Notes under the pieces: model-generated
The model's input: only the letters and a program-made list of their open reading frames with translations
Database searches by the model: none
Told to the model about the DNA's origin: nothing
NCBI GenBank assembly: GCA_017848855.1
Contig: JAFIHF010000022.1
Coordinates: 1-64,000, forward strand
Direction of reading: 5' to 3'
Length of the DNA stretch: 64,000 nucleotides
From: Rhodanobacter denitrificans
GTDB lineage: Bacteria; Pseudomonadota; Gammaproteobacteria; Xanthomonadales; Rhodanobacteraceae
In this document: positions 15,712-25,514 of the stretch, one piece after another
How positions within the stretch are numbered: position 1 is the first letter of the stretch
How the letters are laid out: each line of letters starts with the position of its first letter
Made by a program: the position numbers and the translations under genes

Positions 15712-16986
15712 ATGCCGACCCGCCACGCCCCGTCCGGCCGCCTGCTCTACGCCCAGTCCGGCGGTGTCACCGCCGTGATCAACGCCACCGCCGCCGGCGT
15801 GATCGAAGCCGCGCGCGCCAAAGGCGTCAAGGTCTACGCCGCGCGCAACGGCATCCTCGGCGCGCTGCGCGAGGATCTGATCGACACCTCGAAGGAATCG
15901 AAGGCCGCGGTTGCGGCACTACGCCACACCCCCGGCGGCGCGTTCGGCAGCTGCCGCTACAAGCTGAAGTCGCTGGAGGCGAACCGCGCCGAGTACGAGC
16001 GGTTGATCGAGGTGTTCCGCGCGCATGACATCCGCTGGTTCCTCTACAACGGCGGCAACGACTCGGCCGACACCGCGCTCAAGCTCTCGCAGATCGGCAA
16101 GGCGATGGGCTACGAGCTCGCCTGCATCGGCGTGCCCAAGACGGTGGACAACGACCTCGCCGTCACCGACTGCTGCCCCGGCTTCGGCTCGGTGGCGAAG
16201 TACACCGCCGTCTCCACGCTGGAAGCGAGCCTCGACGTGGCCTCGATGGCGGAGACATCGACCAAGGTGTTCATCCTCGAAGTGATGGGCCGCCACGCCG
16301 GCTGGATCGCCGCCGCCGCCGGCCTCGCCGGCGCAGGCGCGGACGCGCCGCCGCACCTCATCCTGTTCCCCGAGAACGTGTTCGACGAAGCCGCCTTCCT
16401 CGCCAAGGTGAAGGCCACGGTGGAACGCGTGGGCTGGTGCACCGTGGTCGCCTCCGAAGGCATCCGCAACGCGCAGGGCCAGTTCCTCGCCGACGCCGGC
16501 ACGCGCGACGCGTTCGGCCACGTGCAGCTGGGCGGCGTGGCGCCCACGCTGGCCGCGCTGGTGAAGCAGAAGCTCGGCTACAAGTACCACTGGGCGCTGC
16601 CCGACTACCTGCAGCGCTCCGCCCGCCACTGTGCCTCGAAGGTGGACGCCGAGCAGGCCTGGGCGGTGGGCAAGGCCGCCGTCGATTACGCGCTGGTCGG
16701 CATGAACGCGGTGATGCCGGTGATCGTGCGCAGCTCCGACGCGCCGTATCGCTGGAAGATCGAACCCGCGCCGCTGGCGAAGATCGCGAACCGCGAGAAG
16801 AAGCTGCCCAAGGGCTTCATGACGCGCGACGGCTTCGGCATCACCGCCGCCGCGCGCCGCTACCTCGCGCCGCTGATCGCAGGCGAAGCGCCGCTGCCCT
16901 ACGGCCGGGATGGCCTGCCGAACTACGTGCAACTGAAGAACGCGGCGGTGGCGAAGAAGCTCGCCGCGTGGACGCCGGAACGCTGA
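15712..16986 (+). CDS. Pyrophosphate-dependent 6-phosphofructokinase
   Basis: 424 residues with an AAGGAG ribosome site. The nucleotide/PPi motif reads GGND (114-117) instead of the ATP-type GGDG, and the following motif is PKTVDND (142-148) instead of PGTIDND. The Asp and Lys in these two positions are the accepted signature of PPi use. The reaction is reversible phosphorylation of fructose 6-phosphate. Xanthomonads are known to rely on PPi-PFK. The PPi theme continues with hppA 1 kb downstream and ppa at 23780. Confidence 0.92.
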   Translation: MPTRHAPSGRLLYAQSGGVTAVINATAAGVIEAARAKGVKVYAARNGILGALREDLIDTSKESKAAVAALRHTPGGAFGSCRYKLKSLEANRAEYERLIEVFRAHDIRWFLYNGGNDSADTALKLSQIGKAMGYELACIGVPKTVDNDLAVTDCCPGFGSVAKYTAVSTLEASLDVASMAETSTKVFILEVMGRHAGWIAAAAGLAGAGADAPPHLILFPENVFDEAAFLAKVKATVERVGWCTVVASEGIRNAQGQFLADAGTRDAFGHVQLGGVAPTLAALVKQKLGYKYHWALPDYLQRSARHCASKVDAEQAWAVGKAAVDYALVGMNAVMPVIVRSSDAPYRWKIEPAPLAKIANREKKLPKGFMTRDGFGITAAARRYLAPLIAGEAPLPYGRDGLPNYVQLKNAAVAKKLAAWTPER

Positions 16987-16995
16987 CGCCCGCGC

Positions 16996-17820
16996 TCAGC
17001 CCTCGAACCATCGGTTGAGCTCGGCGTGGCCGGCGTTGTCGGCGAAGCCGTCGAAGCGCCCTTCGGCCAAGCCCTGCGCCGCACGCAGGAAGCCGCCCCA
17101 GGCCGCGCCCGCCAGCGCGCCGCCCACGCTGACGCGGCGCACGCCGAGTTCCACCAGCTCGACCAACGTGAACGGCGCGGCGTGGCCCACCAGCACGTTG
17201 ACCGGCTTGGGCGCCACCGCGCGCACCACGGCGGCGATGTCCTCCCGCGTGCGCAGGCCCGGCGCGTACAGGCAATCGGCGCCGGCTTCGGCGTAGGCGA
17301 CGAGACGCTTCAGCGATTCCGTCAGCGGATCGGGATGGTTCACCAGGAAGCACTCGGCGCGACCGATCAGCATCACATCCTGGCCTGAAGCGTCGATCGC
17401 CGCGCGCGCGGCGCGCATGCGCGCCACCGCTTCGTCGAAGGCGTACAGCGGCCGTGCGGCGTCGCCGGTGGAGTCCTCGATCGACAGGCCGGCCACGCCG
17501 GTGTCGACGCAGCGGCGCACGTTGCGCGCCAGCTCATCGAGGTCGCGCGCATGGCCGTCCTCGAAGTCGGCGTTCACCGGCAGCTCCGTGGCGGCGACGA
17601 GGGCGCGGCAGTGCGCGAGCACGGCCTCCACGCCGAGCGCGTGATCGGGTTGCCCCTGCGACCACGCGCAGCCGGAACTGGTGCTGGCCAGCGCCTTGAA
17701 GCCGAGCCGCTGCAGGATGCGCGCGGAACCGGCATCCCAGGGATTGGGGAGCAGGAAGCAACCGCTCGCATGCAGCTGGCGGAAGGCGGCGCGGCGGGAA
17801 GCGTAGATGGTGGTGTCCAT
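16996..17820 (-). CDS. Isocitrate lyase/PEP mutase family protein
   Basis: 274 residues of TIM-barrel type. It has [14 protein letters not shown] near residue 23, ADFEDG around 83-88 (metal site) and IEDSTG at about 113-118. The usual isocitrate lyase KKCGH signature is absent; the corresponding region reads SIEDSTGD, as in the short PEP-mutase/oxaloacetate-decarboxylase-like branch. It likely cleaves or rearranges a C-C or C-P bond of an alpha-oxo acid, but the substrate is unknown. It is convergent with the phosphofructokinase gene (9 bp apart) and divergent from hppA. Confidence 0.85.
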   Translation of the reverse strand: MDTTIYASRRAAFRQLHASGCFLLPNPWDAGSARILQRLGFKALASTSSGCAWSQGQPDHALGVEAVLAHCRALVAATELPVNADFEDGHARDLDELARNVRRCVDTGVAGLSIEDSTGDAARPLYAFDEAVARMRAARAAIDASGQDVMLIGRAECFLVNHPDPLTESLKRLVAYAEAGADCLYAPGLRTREDIAAVVRAVAPKPVNVLVGHAAPFTLVELVELGVRRVSVGGALAGAAWGGFLRAAQGLAEGRFDGFADNAGHAELNRWFEG

Positions 17821-17995
17821 CCCGCCAGCCTACTCCCGCACGGCCGGTGCATCGGCGATGCAGGCCACGCCGGCGTGCGCGGCCTCGCTGTTCCCGCGGA
17901 ACGTTGCGCCGCACAACGGGATACGCGGCGGGCTCTGCCTATACTCCCCTCGACCGCCCGCTCCGGACGGCCATACACAACATGGGGAGGCTCCG

Positions 17996-20026
17996 ATGCT
18001 GCAGCAGTTTGGCTGGTGGATCGTGCTCGCGTGTGCGGTGGTGGCAGTGTTGTATGGCGCGATCTCCGCGCGCTGGGTATTGGCGAAATCGCCGGGCAAC
18101 GCACGGATGCAGGAAATCGCCGCCGCGGTGCAGGAGGGTGCCCGCGCCTACCTCAACCGCCAGTACGGCACGATCGCGCTGGTCGGCGTGGTGCTGTTCC
18201 TGCTGATCGGCTTCTTCCTCTCCTGGCCCACCGCGATGGGCTTCCTGATCGGCGCGGTGCTGTCCGGCGCGGCCGGCTACATCGGCATGAACGTGTCGGT
18301 GCGCGCGAACGTGCGCACCGCCGAGGCCGCGCGCAACGGCCTCTCCGCCGCGATGGACGTGGCGTTCCGCGGCGGCGCCATCACCGGCATGCTGGTGGTG
18401 GGCCTGGCGCTGCTGGGCGTGGCCGGCTACTGGCTGATCCTGGGCCGCGCCGGCATCAGCGGCGACGCCGCGCTGCACGCGCTGGTGGGGCTGGCGTTCG
18501 GCAGCTCGCTGATCTCGATCTTCGCGCGCCTCGGCGGCGGCATCTTCACCAAGGGCGCCGACGTGGGCGCCGACCTGGTGGGCAAGGTGGAGGCCGGCAT
18601 CCCCGAGGACGATCCGCGCAACCCGGCGGTGATCGCCGACAACGTGGGCGACAACGTGGGCGACTGCGCCGGCATGGCAGCCGACCTGTTCGAGACCTAC
18701 GCGGTGACGGTGATCGCCACCATGCTGCTGGGCGGCCTCACCCTGACCGACGCGGGCGCGAACGCGGTGCTGTATCCGCTGCTGCTGGGCGCGGTGTCGA
18801 TCGTCGCCTCGATCATCGGCACGCTGTTCGTGCGGGTGAAGCCCGGCGGCTCGATCATGGGCGCGCTGTACAAGGGCGTGGCCGTCTCCGGCGTGCTGGC
18901 CGCGATCGCGTTCTGGCCGATCACCATGCAGCTGATGGGCGGCTTCGGCTACGGCGCGCTGAACCTGTGGTTCTGCGCGATCATCGGCCTGCTGCTCACC
19001 GGCGCGATCGTATGGATCACCGAGTACTACACCGGCACCGGGTTCAAGCCGGTGAAGCACATCGCGCAGGCCTCCACCACCGGCCACGGCACCAACATCA
19101 TCGCGGGCCTGGGCGTGTCGATGAAGGCCACCGGCCTGCCGGTGATCGCGATCTGCCTGGCGATCTGGGGCGCCTACGCGCACGGCGGCCTGTACGGCAT
19201 CGCCATCGCGGCCACCGCGATGCTGTCGATGGCCGGCATGATCGTGGCGCTGGACGCCTACGGCCCGATCACCGACAACGCCGGCGGCATCGCCGAGATG
19301 GCCGACCTGCCGCCGGAAGTGCGCGGCGTCACCGACCCGCTGGACGCGGTGGGCAACACCACCAAGGCGGTGACCAAGGGCTACGCGATCGGCTCGGCAG
19401 CTCTTGCCGCACTCGTCCTGTTCGCCGACTACACGCACAACCTCGCGGTGAACCATCCCGGCCAGACCTTCACCTTCGACCTGTCCGACCACATGGTGAT
19501 CATCGGCCTCTTGATCGGCGGCCTGATCCCGTACCTGTTCGGCGCGATGGCGATGGAGGCGGTGGGCCGCGCCGCGGGCGCGGTGGTGGAGGAAGTGCGC
19601 CGCCAGTTCCGCGACATCATCGGCATCATGGACGGCAAGGCCAAGCCGCAGTACGACAAGGCGGTGGACATGCTGACCAAGTCGGCGATCAAGGAGATGA
19701 TCCTGCCCTCGCTGCTGCCGGTGATCGTGCCGATCCTGGTCGGCCTGCTGCTGGGGCCGAAGGCGCTGGGCGGCGTGCTGATCGGCACCATCGTCACCGG
19801 CCTGTTCGTGGCGATCTCGATGACCACCGGCGGCGGCGCCTGGGACAACGCGAAGAAATACATCGAGGACGGCCACTGCGGCGGCAAGGGCAGCGAGGCG
19901 CACAAGGCCGCCGTCACCGGCGACACCGTGGGCGATCCGTACAAGGACACCGCCGGCCCCGCGGTGAACCCGCTGATCAAGATCATCAACATCGTGGCGC
20001 TGTTGATCATCCCGCTGCTGCACTGA
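17996..20026 (+). CDS. hppA: Proton-translocating membrane pyrophosphatase (K+-independent type)
   Basis: 676 residues with about 16 membrane segments and a GGGGAGG ribosome site. The PPi-binding loops are present: [14 protein letters not shown] (186-199), [19 protein letters not shown] (215-233), a second set with [16 protein letters not shown], and [12 protein letters not shown] near the C-terminus. In [10 protein letters not shown] the residue K457 replaces the alanine of K+-dependent enzymes, a change known to remove K+ dependence. It pumps protons with PPi hydrolysis, or makes PPi in reverse. It is followed by a strong terminator. Confidence 0.96.
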   Translation: MLQQFGWWIVLACAVVAVLYGAISARWVLAKSPGNARMQEIAAAVQEGARAYLNRQYGTIALVGVVLFLLIGFFLSWPTAMGFLIGAVLSGAAGYIGMNVSVRANVRTAEAARNGLSAAMDVAFRGGAITGMLVVGLALLGVAGYWLILGRAGISGDAALHALVGLAFGSSLISIFARLGGGIFTKGADVGADLVGKVEAGIPEDDPRNPAVIADNVGDNVGDCAGMAADLFETYAVTVIATMLLGGLTLTDAGANAVLYPLLLGAVSIVASIIGTLFVRVKPGGSIMGALYKGVAVSGVLAAIAFWPITMQLMGGFGYGALNLWFCAIIGLLLTGAIVWITEYYTGTGFKPVKHIAQASTTGHGTNIIAGLGVSMKATGLPVIAICLAIWGAYAHGGLYGIAIAATAMLSMAGMIVALDAYGPITDNAGGIAEMADLPPEVRGVTDPLDAVGNTTKAVTKGYAIGSAALAALVLFADYTHNLAVNHPGQTFTFDLSDHMVIIGLLIGGLIPYLFGAMAMEAVGRAAGAVVEEVRRQFRDIIGIMDGKAKPQYDKAVDMLTKSAIKEMILPSLLPVIVPILVGLLLGPKALGGVLIGTIVTGLFVAISMTTGGGAWDNAKKYIEDGHCGGKGSEAHKAAVTGDTVGDPYKDTAGPAVNPLIKIINIVALLIIPLLH

Positions 20027-20043
20027 GCCGCATCCGCTTCGAC

Positions 20044-20075
20044 GACAGGCCCCGCATGCGGGGCCTGTCGCTTTT
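20044..20075 (+). terminator. Rho-independent terminator of hppA
   Basis: A perfect 26-bp palindrome (GACAGGCCCCGCA and its complement, 20044-20069) lies 18 bp after the hppA stop and is followed by GCTTTTC. Confidence 0.85.
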
Positions 20076-20083
20076 CGAGGGCT

Positions 20084-20104
20084 CGCGGCTGAAGCCGCGA
20101 CCCT
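20084..20104. repeat. Single REP-like palindrome TCGCGGCTgaAGCCGCGA
   Basis: An 18-bp inverted repeat flanked by GGC and CCC lies between the hppA terminator and the next gene. Its GGCTGAAGCC core resembles dispersed GGCTTCAGCC-type repeats and the GGGCTTCAGCCC arm at 62600. Only one copy of this exact form is in the window. Confidence 0.5.
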
Positions 20105-20187
20105 GACTTCAGCCACACGCACGAATCGCGCGGCGCCACCACACTCGGGCTTTCGCCGCGACACCGGCCATCCGACAAGGAGCTTCC

Positions 20188-22314
20188 ATGGCTACCAAGA
20201 CCTCGCTCTGGCTCGCGCTCGCGCTGGGCATCACACTCACCGGCATGAACACCGCCCACGCCACCGACACGCCCGCCGCCAGCGACGATCCCTACCTGTG
20301 GCTGGAAGCCACCCACGGCGAGCGCGCGATGGACTGGGTGAAGCGGCAGAACGCGATCACCGAAAAGGACTTCGCCAGCACGCCCGCGTTCGAGCGCACG
20401 CGCAACCAGATCCTCGAGGTGCTGGACTCCGATGCGCGCATCCCCTACGTGCGCCGCATGGGCGAGTACCTCTACAACTTCTGGCAGGACCAGGCGCACC
20501 CGCGCGGCCTCTGGCGCCGCACCACGCTGGCCGAATACCGCAAGGCCGAGCCGAAGTGGGAAACCCTGCTGGACGTGGACGCGCTGAACCGGACCGAGGG
20601 CAAGCGCTGGGTGTGGAAGGGCGCACAATGCCTGAAGCCGGCGTACACGCGCTGCCTCGTTTCGCTGTCGCCCGACGGCGGCGACGCGGTGGCGGTGCGC
20701 GAGTTCGACACCTCCACCAAGGCCTTCGTCAAGGGCGGCTTCGAGCTGCCGGTCGCCAAGACCGAGGTGGGCTGGATCGACGACGACCATATCTACGTGG
20801 GCACCGACTTCGGCCCCGGCTCGATGACCGCGTCGAGCTATCCGCGCATCGCCAAGCAGTGGACGCGCGGCACGCCGCTCACCGCCGCCAGCACCGTGTA
20901 CGAAGGCAAGACCAGCGACCTCGCGGTGAGCGCCTTCCACGACCGCACGCCGGGTTTCGAGCGCGACTTCGTGCATGTCGCCACCGACTTCTTCCACGGC
21001 GAAACCTGGCTGCGCAAGGACGGCAAGCTGCTGAAGCTCGACATCCCCAGCGACGCCAGCATGGATGCCCACCGCGAATGGCTGCTGGTGACGCTGCGCT
21101 CGCCGTGGACGGTGGGCGGCACCACCTATCCCAACGGCGCGCTGATCGCCACCAAGTTCGACGACTTCATCGCCGGCAAGCGCAGCTTCACCGTGCTGTT
21201 CCAGCCCGACGCGCACACCGCGCTTGCCAGCTACGCGTGGACGCGCCACCACCTGATCCTCGACGTGCTGGACGACGTGAAGAGCAAGCTGGTGGTGCTC
21301 ACGCCCCCCGAAAATGCCGCAACCGCCGGCGACTGGCAGCGCTCGGCGATGCCGGGCGCGCCGGCGATGAGCACGATAAGCGTGATCGACACCGACCCCG
21401 ACCACAGCGACGAATACTGGCTCGGCGTCACCGGCTTCCTCACCCCGTCCTCGCTGGAACGCGGCGTGCTGGGCGCAGGTGCGGCCGAGACGATCAAGCA
21501 CGAACCGGCCTTCTTCGATGCGTCGAAGTTCGCCGTCACCCAGCATTTCGTGACCAGCAAGGACGGCACCCGCGTGCCCTACTTCGAGATCGCGCCGAAG
21601 GATCTGAAACTCGACGGCAACAACCGCACCCTGCTCTACGGTTACGGCGGCTTCGAAGTCTCGCTGCAGCCGCACTACTCCGGCTCCATCGGCCGCGCCT
21701 GGCTGGAGCGCGGCGGCGTCTATGTGATCGCGAACATCCGCGGCGGCGGCGAATACGGCCCCGCCTGGCATCAGGCCGCGCTGCAGGTGAACCGTCCCAA
21801 GGCCTACCAGGACTTCGCCGCGGTGGCCGAAGACCTGATCCGGCGCGGCGTCACCTCGGCCAAGCATCTGGGCGCCGAAGGCGGCAGCAACGGCGGCCTC
21901 TTGATGGGCAACATGCTGACGATGTACCCGCAACTGTTCGGCGCGATCGCCTGCGAAGTGCCGCTGCTCGACATGAAGCGCTACATCCACCTCGACGCCG
22001 GCGCCTCGTGGATCGCCGAATACGGCAACCCCGACGACCCGAAGCAGTGGAGCTTCATCCAGACCTTCTCGCCCTACCAGAACCTGCACAAGGAAACGCA
22101 CTACCCACCGGTGCTGTTCTACACCGCCACCAGCGACGACCGCGTGGGCCCGGCGCAGGCGCGCAAGATGGCCGCAAAGATGGAAGGCATGGGCCTCCCC
22201 AACGTGTGGTTCTACGAGAATCTCGAAGGCGGCCACGGTGCGGGAGCCGACAACAAGCAGTCCGCGCACATGCATGCGATGGTGTATGACTTCCTGTGGG
22301 ACAAGCTGAAATAA
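20188..22314 (+). CDS. Secreted prolyl oligopeptidase family serine peptidase (S9)
   Basis: 708 residues with an AAGGAG ribosome site and a signal peptide (1-26, ending THAH ATD-like in NTAHATD). A beta-propeller domain (about 80-440) gates the C-terminal alpha/beta-hydrolase. The nucleophile S567 sits in GGSNGGLL, the Asp is in SDDRVGP near 650, and the His in EGGHG near 683. NIRGGGEYGPAWHQAA is the conserved S9A segment. It cleaves short peptides after proline or a related residue, probably in the periplasm; exact specificity is unknown. Confidence 0.93.
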   Translation: MATKTSLWLALALGITLTGMNTAHATDTPAASDDPYLWLEATHGERAMDWVKRQNAITEKDFASTPAFERTRNQILEVLDSDARIPYVRRMGEYLYNFWQDQAHPRGLWRRTTLAEYRKAEPKWETLLDVDALNRTEGKRWVWKGAQCLKPAYTRCLVSLSPDGGDAVAVREFDTSTKAFVKGGFELPVAKTEVGWIDDDHIYVGTDFGPGSMTASSYPRIAKQWTRGTPLTAASTVYEGKTSDLAVSAFHDRTPGFERDFVHVATDFFHGETWLRKDGKLLKLDIPSDASMDAHREWLLVTLRSPWTVGGTTYPNGALIATKFDDFIAGKRSFTVLFQPDAHTALASYAWTRHHLILDVLDDVKSKLVVLTPPENAATAGDWQRSAMPGAPAMSTISVIDTDPDHSDEYWLGVTGFLTPSSLERGVLGAGAAETIKHEPAFFDASKFAVTQHFVTSKDGTRVPYFEIAPKDLKLDGNNRTLLYGYGGFEVSLQPHYSGSIGRAWLERGGVYVIANIRGGGEYGPAWHQAALQVNRPKAYQDFAAVAEDLIRRGVTSAKHLGAEGGSNGGLLMGNMLTMYPQLFGAIACEVPLLDMKRYIHLDAGASWIAEYGNPDDPKQWSFIQTFSPYQNLHKETHYPPVLFYTATSDDRVGPAQARKMAAKMEGMGLPNVWFYENLEGGHGAGADNKQSAHMHAMVYDFLWDKLK

Positions 22315-22409
22315 GCGCTGCGGCGCTGCGAAGTGCGCGCGAGCCGGCCATGTGCCGGCTCGCGTTGTCTCATTTGCCATTTCCAATTCGACAATCAGCG
22401 ACGTTGCCC

Positions 22410-22763
22410 ATGAACAATCGGCTGAAATTCGCTTACGTCGCAATCGCTGCAGTCCTGCTACCGGGCGTCGTGACGGCTGTGTCACTACTTCGATCAGGCG
22501 AAACGTTCCACGGACTTGTTGAGTGGCTCCCGTCGAACTGGGCGATAGTCGTGGTTCCGCAGATGTTCGTTGTGATCCTTGCGATAATCGTCCCTCGACT
22601 TCGGGGAAAATTCGCTACACGCGCCCTGATTCTTCTGACAGTGTTGTTTTTGCTGTTTGCGTACATCACCTCACTCGATTCCAATGGCCCCTTGCTGTGG
22701 ACCTTCTACTTCGGGTTGAGCATCGTGTTGATGATTGTCCTTGCGCTGCTTCCATCGTTCTGA
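22410..22763 (+). CDS. Small four-helix membrane protein, low-GC (hypothetical)
   Basis: 117 residues. Four hydrophobic segments at about 7-26, 43-62, 72-88 and 97-115 are joined by short loops. I do not recognise a family. Base composition is visibly lower in GC (about half by eye) than all neighbours, and codon choice is less G/C-ending (for example CTT, GTT, ATA codons). No good ribosome site precedes the ATG. It may be acquired DNA kept between the peptidase and oxygenase genes. Confidence 0.6.
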   Translation: MNNRLKFAYVAIAAVLLPGVVTAVSLLRSGETFHGLVEWLPSNWAIVVVPQMFVVILAIIVPRLRGKFATRALILLTVLFLLFAYITSLDSNGPLLWTFYFGLSIVLMIVLALLPSF

Positions 22764-22779
22764 AAGCCCGCTTTACGCC

Positions 22780-23610
22780 ATGAACACCCACCCCGCCATC
22801 AGCCCCGAACTGCGCGAATGGATCCTCGCCACCCATCGCGCCGGGCACGACGCGCGGGCGGTGGCGGAGTTGCTGCGGGCACATGATTACGAGCCGCGGC
22901 AGAGCTACGCCATGGTGGCCGAGGTGCTGCAACTGCCGCTGGCCGCCTTGCATGCGGATGCCGCCGCACCGGCCGGGCACCGCACGAAGCACCCGGAGGG
23001 ACCGCTGGCGAAGGCGGGCGACCGCGAGGTGCGGGTGACGCTGAGCATGGAGCGCCCGGTGCTGCGCGTGCTCGACGGCCTGCTCACGGGCGAGGAGTGC
23101 GACGCGCTGATCGCGCTGGCCCGGCCACGGCTGGCGCGCGCGCTCACCGTGGACGCGGCCGGCAAGCTGCAGGTGGATCGGCGGCGCACCAGCGTGGGCA
23201 TGTTCTTCAAGCCGGGCGAAGTGCCGCTGGTGGCGCGCATCGAGGCGCGCATCGCCGAGCTGCTCGACATCCCGGTGAGCCACGGCGAGGGCCTGCAGAT
23301 CCTGCACTACCTGCCCGGCCAGGAATACCAGCCGCATTACGACTGGTTCGATTCGCAGCAGCCCGGCTACGCCACGATCACCGCGCGCGGCGGCCAGCGC
23401 ATCGCCAGCGTCGTGATGTACCTGAACACGCCCGAGGCCGGCGGCGGCACCGCGTTTCCCGAGGCCGGCCTCACCGTTACCGCGCTGCGCGGTTCGGCCG
23501 TCTATTTCGCCTACGCGGGCGGCGACGCCAGCTCGCTGCACGCCGGCCTGCCGGTGCTGCGCGGTGAGAAGTGGATCGCCACCAAGTGGCTGCGGGAAAG
23601 GCCGTATTGA
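22780..23610 (+). CDS. Prolyl 4-hydroxylase-like 2-oxoglutarate/Fe(II) oxygenase
   Basis: 276 residues. The N-terminal 75 residues hold a small helical region; the C-terminal part is a double-stranded beta-helix oxygenase. Iron ligands H186-x-D188 (QPHYDWF) and H254 (SSLHAGLPV), with K264 (GEKWIATKW) as the 2-oxoglutarate anchor, match the P4H family. TAFPEAGLTV is typical. It hydroxylates an unknown protein, peptide or small substrate in the cytoplasm. There is no signal peptide. Confidence 0.9.
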   Translation: MNTHPAISPELREWILATHRAGHDARAVAELLRAHDYEPRQSYAMVAEVLQLPLAALHADAAAPAGHRTKHPEGPLAKAGDREVRVTLSMERPVLRVLDGLLTGEECDALIALARPRLARALTVDAAGKLQVDRRRTSVGMFFKPGEVPLVARIEARIAELLDIPVSHGEGLQILHYLPGQEYQPHYDWFDSQQPGYATITARGGQRIASVVMYLNTPEAGGGTAFPEAGLTVTALRGSAVYFAYAGGDASSLHAGLPVLRGEKWIATKWLRERPY

Positions 23611-23617
23611 TCGAAAG

Positions 23618-23655
23618 CACCCCACCCCAGCCCTCCCCTGCGCGCAGGGGAGGGA
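23618..23655. repeat. REP-type palindrome (CCCTCCCCTGCGCGCAGGGGAGGG)
   Basis: A hairpin with the stem CCCTCCCCTGC/GCAGGGGAGGG follows the pattern of the other CTCCC/GGGAG elements in this window and has the same CACCCCA lead-in seen at 59300. It lies 8 bp after the oxygenase stop and could also end its transcript. Confidence 0.75.
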
Positions 23656-23779
23656 ACACAGCCGGCAAGCAGGGATGCGCCACGCAATATCGGCATTCAG
23701 CCTCCGCTGCTGCATCGCAGCAGCCAGTGGCGTATCCTTGCGCGCTTTCTTCCTCCGAAATCGCGCAAGGACATCCATC

Positions 23780-24316
23780 ATGGGTCTGCATCTGGTTCCC
23801 GCCGGCCGCAACGTGCCGGAAGAAATCAACGTCATCATCGAAATCCCCAAGGATGCCGAGCCGGTCAAGTACGAGGTGGACAAGGAGTCGGGCGCGATCT
23901 TCGTGGACCGCATCCTGTCCACGCCGATGCGCTACCCCTGCAATTACGGCTACGTGCCGGGCACGCTGGGCGGCGACGGCGATCCGCTGGACGTGGTGGT
24001 GATCCTGCCGCTGCCGCTGACCGTGGGCTCGGTGATCCGCTGCCGCCCGGTGGGCATGCTGAAGATGACCGACGAAGCCGGCGCCGACGAGAAGCTGGTG
24101 GCGGTTCCCTCGCCCAAGGTGTTCCCCGGCTACGCGCACATCAGCGACATGAAGGGCGTGTCGCCGCACTGGCTGCAGCGCATCGGCCACTTCTTCGAGC
24201 ACTACAAGGACCTCGAAACCGGCAAGTGGGTGAAGGTGGACGGCTGGGTCGGCGCCGAGGAAGCCAAGGCGGTGATCGTGGAAGGCATCAAGCGCTACGA
24301 AGCCGCCAAGGCCTGA
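23780..24316 (+). CDS. ppa: Inorganic pyrophosphatase (soluble, family I)
   Basis: 178 residues. It hydrolyses PPi to phosphate. The family I signature DGDPLDVVV is present near residue 73, with KYEVDKESG and FVDRILSTPMRYPCNYGYVPGTLGGDGD upstream and the C-terminal lysine-rich EHYKDLETGKWVK. An AAGG site precedes the ATG. Coexistence with the membrane H+-PPase and PPi-PFK means that PPi is used by competing enzymes in this organism. Confidence 0.96.
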   Translation: MGLHLVPAGRNVPEEINVIIEIPKDAEPVKYEVDKESGAIFVDRILSTPMRYPCNYGYVPGTLGGDGDPLDVVVILPLPLTVGSVIRCRPVGMLKMTDEAGADEKLVAVPSPKVFPGYAHISDMKGVSPHWLQRIGHFFEHYKDLETGKWVKVDGWVGAEEAKAVIVEGIKRYEAAKA

Positions 24317-24333
24317 TCGCCCGGCGACATCGC

Positions 24334-24366
24334 GAACGGCGCGTCGCCGCGAGGCGGCGCGCCGTT
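24334..24366 (+). terminator. Rho-independent terminator of ppa
   Basis: The stem AACGGCGCGtCGCC pairs with GGCGGCGCGCCGTT (one mismatch) around a short loop and is followed by TTTTCG, 18 bp after the ppa stop. Confidence 0.8.
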
Positions 24367-24416
24367 TTCGTGCGCGGCCGATAATGGCGGGTACGCCTCG
24401 CCGCCGGAGCCACGCC

Positions 24417-25433
24417 ATGCACGCCGTCGCCCTCACCCGCTACCTGCCGATCGACGATCCCGCCGCGCTGCTCGACGTGGAGTTGCCGCAGCCCGTGCCG
24501 GGCGCGCACGACCTGCTGGTGCGCGTGCAGGCGGTGTCGGTGAACCCGGTGGACACCAAGCTGCGCGCGCCCAAGCCGCAGGTGGAGGCGCAGCCGAAGG
24601 TGCTGGGTTACGACGCCGCGGGCACGGTGGCGGCGGCGGGCGCCGAGGTGCAGGGCTTCCGCCCCGGCGACCGCGTGTACTACGCCGGCGACGTCACCCG
24701 CCCGGGCAGCAACGCCGAGTTCCAGCTGGTCGATGCGCGGCTGGCGGCGGCAATGCCGCGCACGCTCGACTTCGCCGCGGCCGCCGCGCTGCCGCTGGTG
24801 GCGATCACCGCATGGGAACTGCTGTTCCAGCGCATGCCGTTCGACAGCGAGCAGGGCGGCAGGGGCAAATCGCTGCTGGTGATCGGCAGCGCCGGCGGCG
24901 TGGGCTCGATCGCGATCCAGCTGGCGCGGCGCGCGGGCTTCACCGTGATCGCCACCGCCTCGCGCCCGGACAGCGCGGACTGGTGCCGCGCGATGGGCGC
25001 GCAGCACGTGGCGAACCATCGCGAGCCGCTGGCGCCGCAGCTTGCCGCGCTGGGCTTCGACACCATCGACGCCGCGCTCAATCTCGCCGACACCGACCAT
25101 TACTGGGACGAACTGGGCGCGCTGCTGGCGCCGCAAGGCCACGTGGGCCTGATCGTGGAGCCGAAAGGCGCGCTGCGCATCGGCGATCCGTACAAGGCCA
25201 AGTGCATCGGCATCCACTGGGAGTTCATGTTCGCGCGGGCGCGCTTCAAGACGCCGGACATGGCCGAGCAGGGCCGCATCCTCGCGCGCGTGGCGCAGCT
25301 GGTCGATGCCGGCGAACTGCAGGGCATCCAGCGCGAGACGCTGATGCCGATCAACGCGGCGAACCTGCGCGAGGCGCATCGCCGGCTGGAATCGGGCCGC
25401 AGCATCGGCAAGCTGGTGCTGGCCGGCTGGTGA
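24417..25433 (+). CDS. Zinc-binding-type alcohol dehydrogenase family protein (quinone-oxidoreductase-like MDR)
   Basis: 338 residues of the medium-chain dehydrogenase fold. GroES-like N-domain (VNPVDTKLR, GYDAAGTVAAAG) and Rossmann loop IGSAGGVGSIAIQLAR for NADPH. No zinc-binding cysteines are evident, so it is a zinc-free quinone reductase/enoyl-reductase-like member despite the family name. The ATG at 24417 (GGAG 8 bp upstream) is preferred over 24384. The substrate is unknown. Confidence 0.88.
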   Translation: MHAVALTRYLPIDDPAALLDVELPQPVPGAHDLLVRVQAVSVNPVDTKLRAPKPQVEAQPKVLGYDAAGTVAAAGAEVQGFRPGDRVYYAGDVTRPGSNAEFQLVDARLAAAMPRTLDFAAAAALPLVAITAWELLFQRMPFDSEQGGRGKSLLVIGSAGGVGSIAIQLARRAGFTVIATASRPDSADWCRAMGAQHVANHREPLAPQLAALGFDTIDAALNLADTDHYWDELGALLAPQGHVGLIVEPKGALRIGDPYKAKCIGIHWEFMFARARFKTPDMAEQGRILARVAQLVDAGELQGIQRETLMPINAANLREAHRRLESGRSIGKLVLAGW

Positions 25434-25514
25434 GCGGCGGGCGCGCCTGACATACATCAGGGCGCCGCGCCGCCGCGGGCGGGAGACTACCGGCTGTTCT
25501 CCACGACGACGCCC

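Noticed and set aside
19429-22485. A 1018-codon open frame on the minus strand across hppA and the prolyl oligopeptidase gene
   Set aside because: It is the antisense shadow of two confidently identified plus-strand genes; the translation is low-complexity His/Arg/Ala sequence typical of GC-rich shadow frames and crosses the hppA terminator.
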